A stretch of DNA of 36,855 nt from JAAXQD01 sp032126435 (GTDB lineage: Bacteria; Desulfobacterota; Desulfobacteria; Desulfobacterales; UBA11574), in the NCBI GenBank assembly GCA_032126435.1, contig JAQBBE010000325.1, positions 1 to 36,855 on the forward strand, written 5' to 3'. The translations under genes were made by a program, and so were the position numbers. Position 1 is the first letter of the stretch. The number at the start of each line of letters is the position of its first letter. Of this stretch, positions 25,140 through 33,039 are shown piece by piece. Below the pieces are notes generated by a model. The model was not told the DNA's origin and searched no databases. It saw only the letters and a program-made list of their open reading frames with translations.

Positions 25140-25412
25140 ATGACAAAGGCTGAATTGGTCGAAACAATAGCAAAGGATGCAAACATTTCCAAAGTCGCAG
25201 CTGGAGCCGCTTTGGAGTCTTTTATGGCAAATGTTACAAAAGCTTTAAAGAAAAAGGACGGGAAAATTACGTTGGTAGGTTTTGGCACTTTTACAAAAGT
25301 CCGTCGCAAAGCTCGAAAGGGTCGGAATCCTCAAACCGGTGAACCCATTAAAATTAAGGCAAGAAATGCGGTAACATTTAAAGCTGGGAAGAAACTCAAA
25401 GAGGCGGTCTAA
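25140..25412 (+). CDS. HU/IHF-family DNA-binding protein
   Basis: Histone-like nucleoid protein, 90 residues. It begins MTKAELVETIAKDANISKVAA and contains the family signature around GFGTFTKVRRKARKGRNPQT followed by GEPIKI, the DNA-bending arm with its Asn-Pro tip. The C-terminus AVTFKAGKKLKEAV is standard. An AAGGAGG box sits 6 nt before the ATG, suggesting strong expression. It is monocistronic. HU versus IHF cannot be decided by eye, but the sequence is closer to HU-alpha/beta types. Confidence 0.95.
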   Translation: MTKAELVETIAKDANISKVAAGAALESFMANVTKALKKKDGKITLVGFGTFTKVRRKARKGRNPQTGEPIKIKARNAVTFKAGKKLKEAV

Positions 25413-25481
25413 CCTCAATCGGACGATCACGCTTGACTGTCGATCCAATTTTTCAAAAATGCCGTAAGGGAACCCCATCGG

Positions 25482-25520
25482 TTTTTTGAAACTCCTTGAA
25501 TCTTCGTTGAAACGTAATTT
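25482..25520 (+). repeat. Degenerate direct repeat, copy A (copy B at 25712-25750)
   Basis: Both 39-nt copies begin TTTTTTGAA and share CTCC and CGTTGAAACG in register; by direct comparison 31 of 39 positions match. Spacing start to start is 230 nt. Confidence 0.65.
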
Positions 25521-25587
25521 TCACTGTGCTCCGACCAACGGCAGTAAACCTTCGACTGAAAATTTTTGATCCATTTTAGTCCCCGCT

Positions 25588-25619
25588 CGCATTCCCCGGA
25601 GCAATCTTCGGGGAATGCG
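25588..25619. repeat. Perfect 11-bp inverted repeat
   Basis: CGCATTCCCCG (25588-25598) and CGGGGAATGCG (25609-25619) enclose a 10-nt loop. The arm CGGGGAATGC recurs at 25849-25858, and CGGGG motifs recur at 25812-25825. No T-run on the plus strand follows. Confidence 0.8.
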
Positions 25620-25939
25620 ATCCCAGTTGCGGTTCCACGCTCTTCCAAAACACGTCATTTTTTTCCGCCGACCGTCATCTCCGGAATATTTTCCCATAAA
25701 ATAGCGATGTCTTTTTTGAAGCTCCCTGCAGCCCCGTTGAAACGGGATTTACGCCCCAGTTAAACAGAAAAGACCGATAGGTTTCACCCCAGTACGATAG
25801 TAAACTACCTACGGGGCAGGCGGGGTAAACTTCGCTTCAACAAGCTTGCGGGGAATGCACTTGTCCTGTTGAATCACCGAAATTCAACTGGGCGAGCTGT
25901 TGCAGTTCAATAGGTCATATTTTTCATCTGCCGATCTCT

Positions 25940-25955
25940 CGTGCCGGCCGGCACG
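25940..25955. promoter_or_regulatory. 16-nt perfect palindrome upstream of ETF-QO
   Basis: CGTGCCGGCCGGCACG reads identically on both strands and lies 100 nt before the ETF-QO start. It could be an operator for a dimeric regulator; it could also fold as a short hairpin. No matching site was seen elsewhere in the window. Confidence 0.4.
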
Positions 25956-26055
25956 GTCCATGTGGATATGGTTTACAAAAAGCAGTTATCATGATAGGTG
26001 AAAATTCCAAATTTCATTTTCTCTTTAAAAAACATAAGAACAGAGGATTGCAGAA

Positions 26056-27729
26056 ATGGATATAGAACGTGAAAAGATCGATTTTGATGTGCTTTTTGTC
26101 GGCGGTGGGCCTGCAAATCTTGCTGGAGCCATTCGATTGATGCAGCTCGCCCGCGAAAAAAATATGAATCTTGAAGTTGCGCTGGTGGAAAAGGGCGCTG
26201 AAATCGGATCTCATGCATTGAGCGGCGCCGTCCTGAATCCGCTATCCTTAAAGGAGCTAATACCGGATTTTTTGGAAAAAGAATGCCCCATAGAATCGAC
26301 GGTAAGAGAAGATGAATTCTACTTTCTAACCCGAAAAAAATACTATCGACTTCCGATGATTCCCAAATACATGCACAATAAGGGCTTTTTCATTATCAGC
26401 CTTTCCAGGTTTACCCGGTGGCTCGGCCGGATTGCCGAAGATCTCGGGATTAACATCTTTCCCGGTTTTGCAGGTAAGGAAGTCCTTTATGCAGAAGATC
26501 AAAAGACAATCACCGGCGTCCGAACCGGCGACAAGGGATTGGATAAAGACGGACGGCCCAAGAGTAACTTTGAGCCGGGCATCGATTTGATGGCCAAGGT
26601 GACGGTATTCGGCGAAGGCGCAAGGGGGAGCCTGACCCAGGAAATATTGCAAAAACTGAACCTTTTTGCGGGCAAAATGCCCCAAGTGTACGAATCCGGC
26701 ATCAAAGAAGTAATCCAACTTCCTGAAAACAATTATTTTACCTCCAGCAGATGCAACGACATCCACATCTTTGGATATCCCCTGGGTTTGGACACACCCG
26801 GCGGCGGTTTTATTTACGAGATTAAAGACAATATGGTGGCCATCGGGTTCCTGGCAGGGCTCTCCTATCAGGATCCCATGCTGGATCTGTATGACGAATT
26901 CCTAAAATTCAAACAACATCCGTTTGTCGCAGGCATAATCCAAGGGGGAAAAGTCCTGGAACAGGGAGCGAGAACGGTGTCCACCGGCGGCTATTTTACC
27001 ATTCCCAAACTGGCCGTTGACGGCGGCGTATTGGTGGGTGGCAGTGCAGCCATCCAGAACACACCGGGTTTAAAGGGTGTTCATCTGTCCATGAAGTCAG
27101 GAATGCTGGCGGCGGAAGCGATCATCAATGCATTTGAAAAGCAAACGTTTACACGGGAGACCCTCGGGCTCTACAATGAATTGTTTGAAAAAAGCTGGGC
27201 GAAGAAGGAAATTTATGAGGGGAGAAATTTTGCCCAAGCCCTTTCAAAACGGGGACTGGCCAAGCTTATCCATCTTGCCGCTCAGTATCTGAGCAAAGGG
27301 CGGGGCTTTATCGATAAAATGCCGATTGAACCGGATTACAAAACACTAAAACCGGTAAAAGAGAGCAACGATAACGTTCGTCCGTCACCTGAAAAAAAGA
27401 CCATCGATGGCGTTTTGTATGTCGACAAACTTACCGGAGTTTATCTGTCCAAAACCATTCACAGGGAGGATCAACCCAGCCACATCATCGTTCACGACCG
27501 CGATCTTTGCGTCAATGAATGTTTTAAAATCTATCGGTCTCCATGCACAAGATTCTGCCCGGGCGACGTATACGAAATCGAAACCGATCCAAAGACATCA
27601 GCGCGGCGACTCAAATTGAACCCGTCCAATTGTCTGCACTGCAAAACCTGTGACATTAAGGATCCATACCGAAATATATCATGGACATGTCCGGAAGGGG
27701 GAGAAGGACCGGGATATACGGTGCTATAA
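26056..27729 (+). CDS. Electron transfer flavoprotein:quinone oxidoreductase
   Basis: Membrane-associated FAD and Fe-S enzyme that passes electrons from ETF, reduced by acyl-CoA dehydrogenases, to the quinone pool (menaquinone expected here). The FAD-binding motif is VGGGPANLAGAIRL (GGGPA at 16-20), followed by the EKGAEIGSHALSGAVLNP segment. The C-terminal ferredoxin-like part has NCLHCKTCDIKDPYRNISW with further Cys at RFCPG and TCPEGG, supplying the [4Fe-4S] ligands. Length 557 matches the family. No etfAB genes are adjacent. Its stop overlaps the converging ubiB-type gene by 6 nt. Confidence 0.95.
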   Translation: MDIEREKIDFDVLFVGGGPANLAGAIRLMQLAREKNMNLEVALVEKGAEIGSHALSGAVLNPLSLKELIPDFLEKECPIESTVREDEFYFLTRKKYYRLPMIPKYMHNKGFFIISLSRFTRWLGRIAEDLGINIFPGFAGKEVLYAEDQKTITGVRTGDKGLDKDGRPKSNFEPGIDLMAKVTVFGEGARGSLTQEILQKLNLFAGKMPQVYESGIKEVIQLPENNYFTSSRCNDIHIFGYPLGLDTPGGGFIYEIKDNMVAIGFLAGLSYQDPMLDLYDEFLKFKQHPFVAGIIQGGKVLEQGARTVSTGGYFTIPKLAVDGGVLVGGSAAIQNTPGLKGVHLSMKSGMLAAEAIINAFEKQTFTRETLGLYNELFEKSWAKKEIYEGRNFAQALSKRGLAKLIHLAAQYLSKGRGFIDKMPIEPDYKTLKPVKESNDNVRPSPEKKTIDGVLYVDKLTGVYLSKTIHREDQPSHIIVHDRDLCVNECFKIYRSPCTRFCPGDVYEIETDPKTSARRLKLNPSNCLHCKTCDIKDPYRNISWTCPEGGEGPGYTVL

Positions 27730-29421
27730 TCTTCCTTTCCTTAAAATAGCGACAAGAAGCCATATCCCCATGATTGCAGCGGTTGAGAACAGAACGATCC
27801 CGATCAGAGATATTCCGTAGAACAGGGGCGGAATTTCAGAAATCACGATAAGGGCCGAACCGATAATCAAAGCGGCAATAATGATTGAAAATGATATTCT
27901 GTTGCTGATCCTGTCGTGGGTCGCCAGCATGGCATCAAACCCTTTGTGTTCCATTTTTATGGACAGTTTCTGCTGCCGGATCAGCCGGGCAATTTCGAGC
28001 ATGTCTTTGGGGAACTTCTCAACGAATTGCAGCATTTCAGATACCAGTTGAATCAAATCGTCCGCAATTCTCTCAGGGTGGAACCGTGAAAGCTTTATCC
28101 GTCTGATGAACGGTGCGGTTTGCGCGATCATGTCAAAATCCGGATCGAGAATCAGTGCAACCCCCTCTATTGTCGCCATCGTCTTCATCATCAGGAAGAT
28201 ATCCGGCGCAATCATGAGACGATGGCGGGATATCAAATTCAGCAAATGGCTCAGCAGTTTGCCGACTTCAATATTTTTCAAAGGTTTGTAAAGATGCTGC
28301 CCCATGAAGTCTGTAACATCCCTTTCCAGCTGGCGGATATCCGGCTCGTCATCCCAAGATGTCAGCTTCAGAAGCACCTGGGTTGCTTTTGCCTCATGCC
28401 GATGGGCCACGCTGTCGATAAAATCAACAAAATTTTCTCTGGTCTGACGGTCCACAGAGCCGGTCATGCCAAAATCGAGCAGACAGATCACATTGTCAGG
28501 AAGTATAAAAATATTCCCGGGATGAGGGTCGGCATGAAAGAAACCGAAATCAAACACCTGCTTTAAGTAAAAATTAGCGCCCCGAACGGTAATCGTCTTC
28601 CTGTCCAGCCCGGCCTCATCCAGCCTGTCGATTTCAGATACCTTTATGCCGTCAACCAATTCCATGGTAAGAACGTGTTCGGTTGTCATGTCTCGGAAAA
28701 CTTTAGGGATGTAGATTGCGGGATCGTTTAAGAAGTGCCGGGCAAATCGCTCCATGCTGGTCGCTTCAATGGTGTAATCTATTTCCTTTTCCAGGGTTCT
28801 GGCAAATTCTTCAATGATTTTAACCGGTCGGTAGAGGGCGATCTCTATTATGTTGCGTTCCACCAGCATTGCCAAGTGAAGCATGATCTCGAGATCGACT
28901 TCTATGATTTTTTTGATGCTGGGCCGCTGAACTTTGACCGCCACCGTTTCACCGTCCTTCAATCCGGCCTTGTGCACCTGTCCGATGGATGCCGAGGCAA
29001 AGGGGGCTTCATCAAAAAAATCAAAAAGTTCTTCCAGTGGTGAGCCGAACTCCGTTTCGATGATCCTTTTGGCCGCGCTGAAAGCAAAGGAAGGGACGTT
29101 ATCCTGAAGTTTGGAAAGTTCGTTGCTGAAATCAACCGGAACCAGATCAGGGCGGGTGGAAAGAACCTGTCCCAATTTTATATAGGTAGGCCCCAGTTCT
29201 TCAAAGGCCATTCTCACCCTTTCCGCCCGTGAAAGTTTTTCAATACGGCTGCGCCGATTTTTCGAAATCAACTGAAGGCCGACTTCGATGTACTGCTCGA
29301 TCTTCAGCAGTTCAATCAGATCTCCAAAGCCATACTTGAAAAGAACAGCCAGTATCTGACGATATCGGTTAAGATTGCGGTAGGTTCGGCCTACAACGCC
29401 GATCTTTCTTATACTTAGCAT
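27724..29421 (-). CDS. UbiB/ABC1 (AarF) family atypical protein kinase
   Basis: ABC1-family ATPase/kinase linked to quinone biosynthesis or lipid handling. Motifs: KLGQVLSTRPD (82-92) of the inhibitory KxGQ extension, ASASIGQVHKA (142-152) with the Ala-rich loop replacing the usual P-loop, AVKVQ with Lys163, HADPHPGN (296-303) and DFG (316-318). Two hydrophobic segments near the C-terminus (about 505-560) give a membrane anchor, as in UbiB. Length 565. It is the third gene of a leftward group after the acyl-CoA dehydrogenase and the phasin-like gene, 30 nt from the latter. The organism probably uses menaquinone, so the role may differ from E. coli UbiB. Confidence 0.92.
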   Translation of the reverse strand: MLSIRKIGVVGRTYRNLNRYRQILAVLFKYGFGDLIELLKIEQYIEVGLQLISKNRRSRIEKLSRAERVRMAFEELGPTYIKLGQVLSTRPDLVPVDFSNELSKLQDNVPSFAFSAAKRIIETEFGSPLEELFDFFDEAPFASASIGQVHKAGLKDGETVAVKVQRPSIKKIIEVDLEIMLHLAMLVERNIIEIALYRPVKIIEEFARTLEKEIDYTIEATSMERFARHFLNDPAIYIPKVFRDMTTEHVLTMELVDGIKVSEIDRLDEAGLDRKTITVRGANFYLKQVFDFGFFHADPHPGNIFILPDNVICLLDFGMTGSVDRQTRENFVDFIDSVAHRHEAKATQVLLKLTSWDDEPDIRQLERDVTDFMGQHLYKPLKNIEVGKLLSHLLNLISRHRLMIAPDIFLMMKTMATIEGVALILDPDFDMIAQTAPFIRRIKLSRFHPERIADDLIQLVSEMLQFVEKFPKDMLEIARLIRQQKLSIKMEHKGFDAMLATHDRISNRISFSIIIAALIIGSALIVISEIPPLFYGISLIGIVLFSTAAIMGIWLLVAILRKGRL

Positions 29422-29451
29422 TTAGATAGAATGTCATTGGGAAAGGGTGTT

Positions 29452-29766
29452 TTACTTGGGTGTGCCCGGACCCTCGCTAATCGCTTTTTTAAGTTCCCGT
29501 ATCTCCTTTTTCAGCCCCTTCAATTCATCGCCCGTTACAACATCAGCCTTTTTCATAAAATCTTTAACAGCCTTTTGCACCTTTTCTTCCAGCTTTGTCT
29601 GGGTTTCGTCGTACCTTTTCTGAAGATCCTCCAAAAATTTCGTTCCTTCATTTTCAGACATTTTGCCCTTGTTTACAAGCTCTCTGGCCAGATCTTCAAC
29701 CTCATCCTTGGCGATGAGGGCAAGGCCAATACCGGTCAACATAGATTTTTTGATTATATTAAGCAT
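29452..29766 (-). CDS. Phasin-like small coiled-coil protein (PHA synthesis regulator type)
   Basis: A 104-residue helical, highly charged protein. The start MLNIIKKSMLTGIGLALIAKDEVEDLARELVNKG resembles, in two pieces, the phasin-superfamily proteins recalled as polyhydroxyalkanoate synthesis regulators. A coiled coil fills about 45-75, and the end VTGDELKGLKKEIRELKKAI is a second amphipathic helix. The ATG at 29766 has GGAGG 5 nt upstream. It lies between an acyl-CoA dehydrogenase (20 nt) and an ABC1 kinase (30 nt). No PHA synthase is nearby, so the granule or lipid partner is unknown. Confidence 0.75.
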   Translation of the reverse strand: MLNIIKKSMLTGIGLALIAKDEVEDLARELVNKGKMSENEGTKFLEDLQKRYDETQTKLEEKVQKAVKDFMKKADVVTGDELKGLKKEIRELKKAISEGPGTPK

Positions 29767-29785
29767 CAGAGCCTCCTTTGGGTTC

Positions 29786-30940
29786 TTACTTCAATTTTCC
29801 AATCAAAGCACTGGCAATTGTGTTTTTCTGGATCTCCTTGGTGCCTTCATAAATCTCGGTGATTTTGGCATCACGGTAAAAGCGCTCGACTTCATACTCT
29901 GCCATGTATCCGTATCCTCCAAGCAGTTGGATGGCTTCATCGGCGACTTCTACAGCAGTACGTGCGGCATACATCTTGGCCATGGATGTCAGCTTTGGAT
30001 CGATACGGCCCTGGTCAAAGTTCCAGGCAGCTTTGTAGGTAATAAGCCTGGAAAGCTCTATTTTTGTGGCCATGTCGGCCAGCTTGTGCTGGGTGACCTG
30101 GAACTGGGCAATCTTTTTCCCGAACTGTTCTCTCTGTTTTACATAGGCCAACGCACGATCAAAAGCGCCCTGAGCAATTCCGAGTGCCTGGGCGGCAATC
30201 AGGATCCTGCTTTCGTCAAAAAACTCCAGCACATGGTAGAAGCCCTTCCCTTCTTTTCCGATAAGATTTGAAGCCGGAACACGGACATCTTTAAAGTTAA
30301 CCTCTGCCGTAGACATCATGTGAATGCCCATTTTTTCACCAACATCTGTGGCGGACACACCGTTTCGATCGGCCTCCACGAGAATCAAGCTTATACCGCG
30401 ATACGTCGGTTTGCTTTCCGGATCGGTTTGGCAGAGAACACAAAAAAAACCTGCAGATTCACCATTGGAAATGAATATTTTCGATCCGTTGATGACCCAT
30501 TCATCCCCATCTTTTTCTGCCGTTGTGTTCATGAATGTAATGTCAGAACCGTGATCAGGTTCTGTGAAAGCACCTGCAGAAAGCATTTTCCCTTCTGCAA
30601 CGGGCGGCAAATATTTTTCTTTGAGCGCATCGCTGCCAAAACGCAAAATACATTCAGATGCAAACCCGGCGAGAATCAAAGCACTGCCGATGGAAGAATC
30701 CCCGCTGCAGAACTCCTCGGCAACAAGGATATTTTCCAAAACGCCAAGCCCCTGACCGGAATATTCTTCCGGAAAATGAATGCCGATAAATCCCAGATCA
30801 GCGGCTTTTCTCCAGATCTTATCTGGAAATTCATGTTTTCTGTCGAGTTCGAGTGCAAGCGCCTTGTCAAATTCACCCTTGGCAAAGTCCCTGGCTGCTT
30901 TCTGAATCTCTTTTTGTGGTTTTGTCAGTTCAAAATCCAT
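29786..30940 (-). CDS. Acyl-CoA dehydrogenase
   Basis: FAD enzyme that desaturates acyl-CoA at C2-C3 and reduces ETF. Seen are FPEEYSGQGLG near 56-66, the flavin region AFTEPDHGSDI, the WVINGSKIFISNGESA strand pair, the GYGYMAEYEVERFYRDAKI segment and the catalytic Glu365 in EIYEGTKEIQ. Length 384 is standard for the short/medium-chain branch; chain length cannot be read off. The ATG at 30940 has GGAG 6 nt upstream. With ETF-QO encoded convergently nearby, it points to beta-oxidation or related acyl-CoA oxidation feeding the membrane. Confidence 0.94.
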   Translation of the reverse strand: MDFELTKPQKEIQKAARDFAKGEFDKALALELDRKHEFPDKIWRKAADLGFIGIHFPEEYSGQGLGVLENILVAEEFCSGDSSIGSALILAGFASECILRFGSDALKEKYLPPVAEGKMLSAGAFTEPDHGSDITFMNTTAEKDGDEWVINGSKIFISNGESAGFFCVLCQTDPESKPTYRGISLILVEADRNGVSATDVGEKMGIHMMSTAEVNFKDVRVPASNLIGKEGKGFYHVLEFFDESRILIAAQALGIAQGAFDRALAYVKQREQFGKKIAQFQVTQHKLADMATKIELSRLITYKAAWNFDQGRIDPKLTSMAKMYAARTAVEVADEAIQLLGGYGYMAEYEVERFYRDAKITEIYEGTKEIQKNTIASALIGKLK

Positions 30941-31089
30941 CTTTATTCTCCATCACTATAAAGGTGTTACGCTCAATTGGGATTTTATCTTTTTTTGAAA
31001 TTTAGCATATGCCCTGCGCTATTGCAAGGAGTTTGAAGTACAACAGCTATTGCGAACCATGCCACTTTTCAAACATTCGTAAAAGGTGC

Positions 31090-31118
31090 TTGACTGATCC
31101 GTTCGACTGGAATAATTA
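31090..31118 (+). promoter_or_regulatory. Candidate promoter for the cooC cluster
   Basis: TTGACT (31090-31095), 17-nt spacer, TAATTA (31113-31118), 66 nt before the cooC start in the divergent gap with the acyl-CoA dehydrogenase. The -10 match is only partial. Confidence 0.4.
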
Positions 31119-31183
31119 CATGTTTTAAGCCTTTTTCGAAACCATCGACATTAACAAATAACTTGGAAAGGAAATTAGACCTT

Positions 31184-31933
31184 ATGCCGTTTTCAATTGC
31201 GCTTGCGGGAAAAGGAGGCACCGGAAAAACAACTCTGGCGGGTCTGCTCATCAAATATCTGGTAAAGACAGGAAAGACACCCATCCTTGCAGTAGATGCA
31301 GACAGCAACGCCAACCTCAATGAAGTCTGTGGCCTTGAAGTCACGGATACCCTTGGCAACGCCCGTGAAGAGATGAGAAAAGGAATCGTGCCCAGCGGAA
31401 TGACAAAGGACATTTTTATCAACATGAAACTGCAGCAGGCGGTTGTGGAAGACGACGGATTCGACCTCATTGTTATGGGACGGCCTGAAGGCCCGGGATG
31501 TTATTGTGCTGCAAATACCCTTCTCACAGGATTTTTGGAGAAACTGACCGGCAACTATCCTTATATCGTCATGGATAATGAAGCTGGAATGGAACATATC
31601 AGCCGGCTAACCACCAACAATGTCGACATTCTGCTTATCACTTCGGACACCTCCCGCCGCGCACTTCAGGCCGCCATTCGCATCAACGATCTGGCTAAAG
31701 ATCTTAACATCGGTGTCTCCAAAAGCTATTTAATAATCAATCAGACCAAAGAAGCGCCGTCCGATACCATTCTGAACATCATTAAAGAAAAGGGGTTAGA
31801 GCTTGCCGGAACCATACCGGAAGACCGTACCGTTTACGAATATGATTTGAACGGTCGTCCGACCATCGAACTTCCGGAAGACAATACGGCAGTTATGGCT
31901 GCATATGAAATATTTGATAAAATAATCGAATAG
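31184..31933 (+). CDS. cooC: CooC/AcsF-type nickel-insertion ATPase for CO dehydrogenase or acetyl-CoA synthase
   Basis: MinD/ParA-like ATPase maturing the Ni site of CODH (CooC) or CODH/ACS (AcsF). The deviant Walker A is GKGGTGKTT (9-17). The metal-binding Cys-x-Cys is present in GPGCYCAAN (Cys106, Cys108), which separates this family from other MinD-like proteins. DNEAGMEH, near residue 132, is the Walker B/switch region. The frame opens at a TTG at 31163; the ATG at 31184 gives MPFSIALAGKGGTGKTT and 249 residues, the usual size. It heads the plus-strand cluster and is 16 nt from the deacetylase gene. CODH/ACS structural genes themselves are not in the window. Confidence 0.9.
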   Translation: MPFSIALAGKGGTGKTTLAGLLIKYLVKTGKTPILAVDADSNANLNEVCGLEVTDTLGNAREEMRKGIVPSGMTKDIFINMKLQQAVVEDDGFDLIVMGRPEGPGCYCAANTLLTGFLEKLTGNYPYIVMDNEAGMEHISRLTTNNVDILLITSDTSRRALQAAIRINDLAKDLNIGVSKSYLIINQTKEAPSDTILNIIKEKGLELAGTIPEDRTVYEYDLNGRPTIELPEDNTAVMAAYEIFDKIIE

Positions 31934-31949
31934 CTCCTTTTGTGACGAC

Positions 31950-32900
31950 ATGAAAAGAACAGGCTTTCTGTACGATGAAAGATATCTGCTTCACGATACA
32001 GGCCCTAACCATCCTGAGTCGCCTGAAAGACTAAAGGCTATTTATCAAGGGATAAAACAAGCCGGTCTCCTCCCAAATCTGACTTTAATTCAGGCCATGC
32101 GGGCAGATTTAGAATGGATTGAAACTGTCCATTCAAAAAATTATATCAAACGCTTTGAAGCTGCCTGCCGTTCGGGTAATTCCACGTTTGACTCTCCGGA
32201 CAATCAAATGTGTGCCGAAACTTTCGAGACGGCACTTCTGGCTGTAGGCGGTGTACTCGATACCGTACGACAGGTCATGACCGGTCAAATAGATAATGTT
32301 TTTTGTGCGGTCAGGCCCCCGGGTCACCATGCTGAACGCGAATTCGCCATGGGATTCTGCTATTTCAACAACGTTGCAATCGCCGCCAGATATCTTCAAG
32401 CAGAATGGGCCATTCAACGGGTTGGAATCGTGGATTTCGACGTGCATCATGGAAACGGCACCCAACATATTTTTGAAGAAGATCCTACGGTATTCTATTA
32501 CTCCATCCATCAGCACCCGACATTTGCTTTTCCAGGAACCGGTCGTGTTTTTGAAACCGGTGAGGGTGAAGGGGTCGGAACGATCCGGAATTATCCGGTT
32601 CTGCCGGGTCATGGGGACAAGGAATACCAGGGGCTTGTGGAAAGAGATCTTATGCCGGTGATGGAAGCATTCAGCCCTGAAGTGATCTTGGTATCGGCGG
32701 GTTTTGATGCCCATGTCGACGACGACATGTCAGATATACAACTTTCAACAGAAGGGTTTTCAAGGATCATGCAAAGGATCGTCGCGCTGGCGCAACATTG
32801 TTCAAACGGAAGATTGATTTCCGTCCTTGAGGGGGGATACTGCATAAAACGCTTACCAGAATTGGCCGCAAACCATGTTAAAATTTTATTGAACATTTAA
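31950..32900 (+). CDS. Histone-deacetylase-family Zn amidohydrolase (AcuC-like)
   Basis: Zn-dependent deacetylase of the HDAC/AcuC/acetylpolyamine amidohydrolase superfamily. The charge-relay pair is in RPPGHHAE (His126-His127), the zinc ligands are Asp164 and His166 in DFDVHHGNGTQ and Asp253 in SAGFDAH, and LEGGY lies near the C-terminus. All catalytic residues are intact. Length 316. In Bacillus, AcuC deacetylates acetyl-CoA synthetase; here an AcuB-like gene follows 139 nt later, which supports that comparison. Acetylpolyamines are an alternative substrate. Confidence 0.88.
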   Translation: MKRTGFLYDERYLLHDTGPNHPESPERLKAIYQGIKQAGLLPNLTLIQAMRADLEWIETVHSKNYIKRFEAACRSGNSTFDSPDNQMCAETFETALLAVGGVLDTVRQVMTGQIDNVFCAVRPPGHHAEREFAMGFCYFNNVAIAARYLQAEWAIQRVGIVDFDVHHGNGTQHIFEEDPTVFYYSIHQHPTFAFPGTGRVFETGEGEGVGTIRNYPVLPGHGDKEYQGLVERDLMPVMEAFSPEVILVSAGFDAHVDDDMSDIQLSTEGFSRIMQRIVALAQHCSNGRLISVLEGGYCIKRLPELAANHVKILLNI

Positions 32901-32981
32901 CCCGGATCCTCCTGAGGCGGAGAACCAAAAAGGATTGAGAATGTTCAATTGTCTTCAACACAGAAATTTGTCGTTTAGAAG

Positions 32982-32995
32982 GTTTTGGCCAAAAC
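32982..32995. promoter_or_regulatory. 14-nt perfect palindrome upstream of acuB-like gene
   Basis: GTTTTGGCCAAAAC reads the same on both strands and lies 44 nt before the AcuB-like start, in the widest gap of this cluster. An operator is plausible; no second copy was seen. Confidence 0.4.
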
Positions 32996-33039
32996 ATAAA
33001 AAATTAAGGGACTAAGGTCCACAACCATTGGAGGCTAAA

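Larger units (their letters stand above)
25413..26055. other. 643-nt repeat-rich intergenic region
   Basis: No supported gene lies between the HU gene and ETF-QO. The region holds a degenerate direct repeat (25482-25520 and 25712-25750), a perfect hairpin (25588-25619), a further copy of its arm (25849-25858), and a 16-nt palindrome (25940-25955). A 73-codon minus-strand frame (25427-25648) covers the first repeats and is probably chance or a relic. Confidence 0.6.

Noticed and set aside
25427..25648. 73-codon minus-strand frame in the repeat-rich gap
   Set aside because: Built over the direct repeat and the perfect hairpin; no ribosome-binding site or known domain. A relic of a transposase or other gene cannot be excluded.
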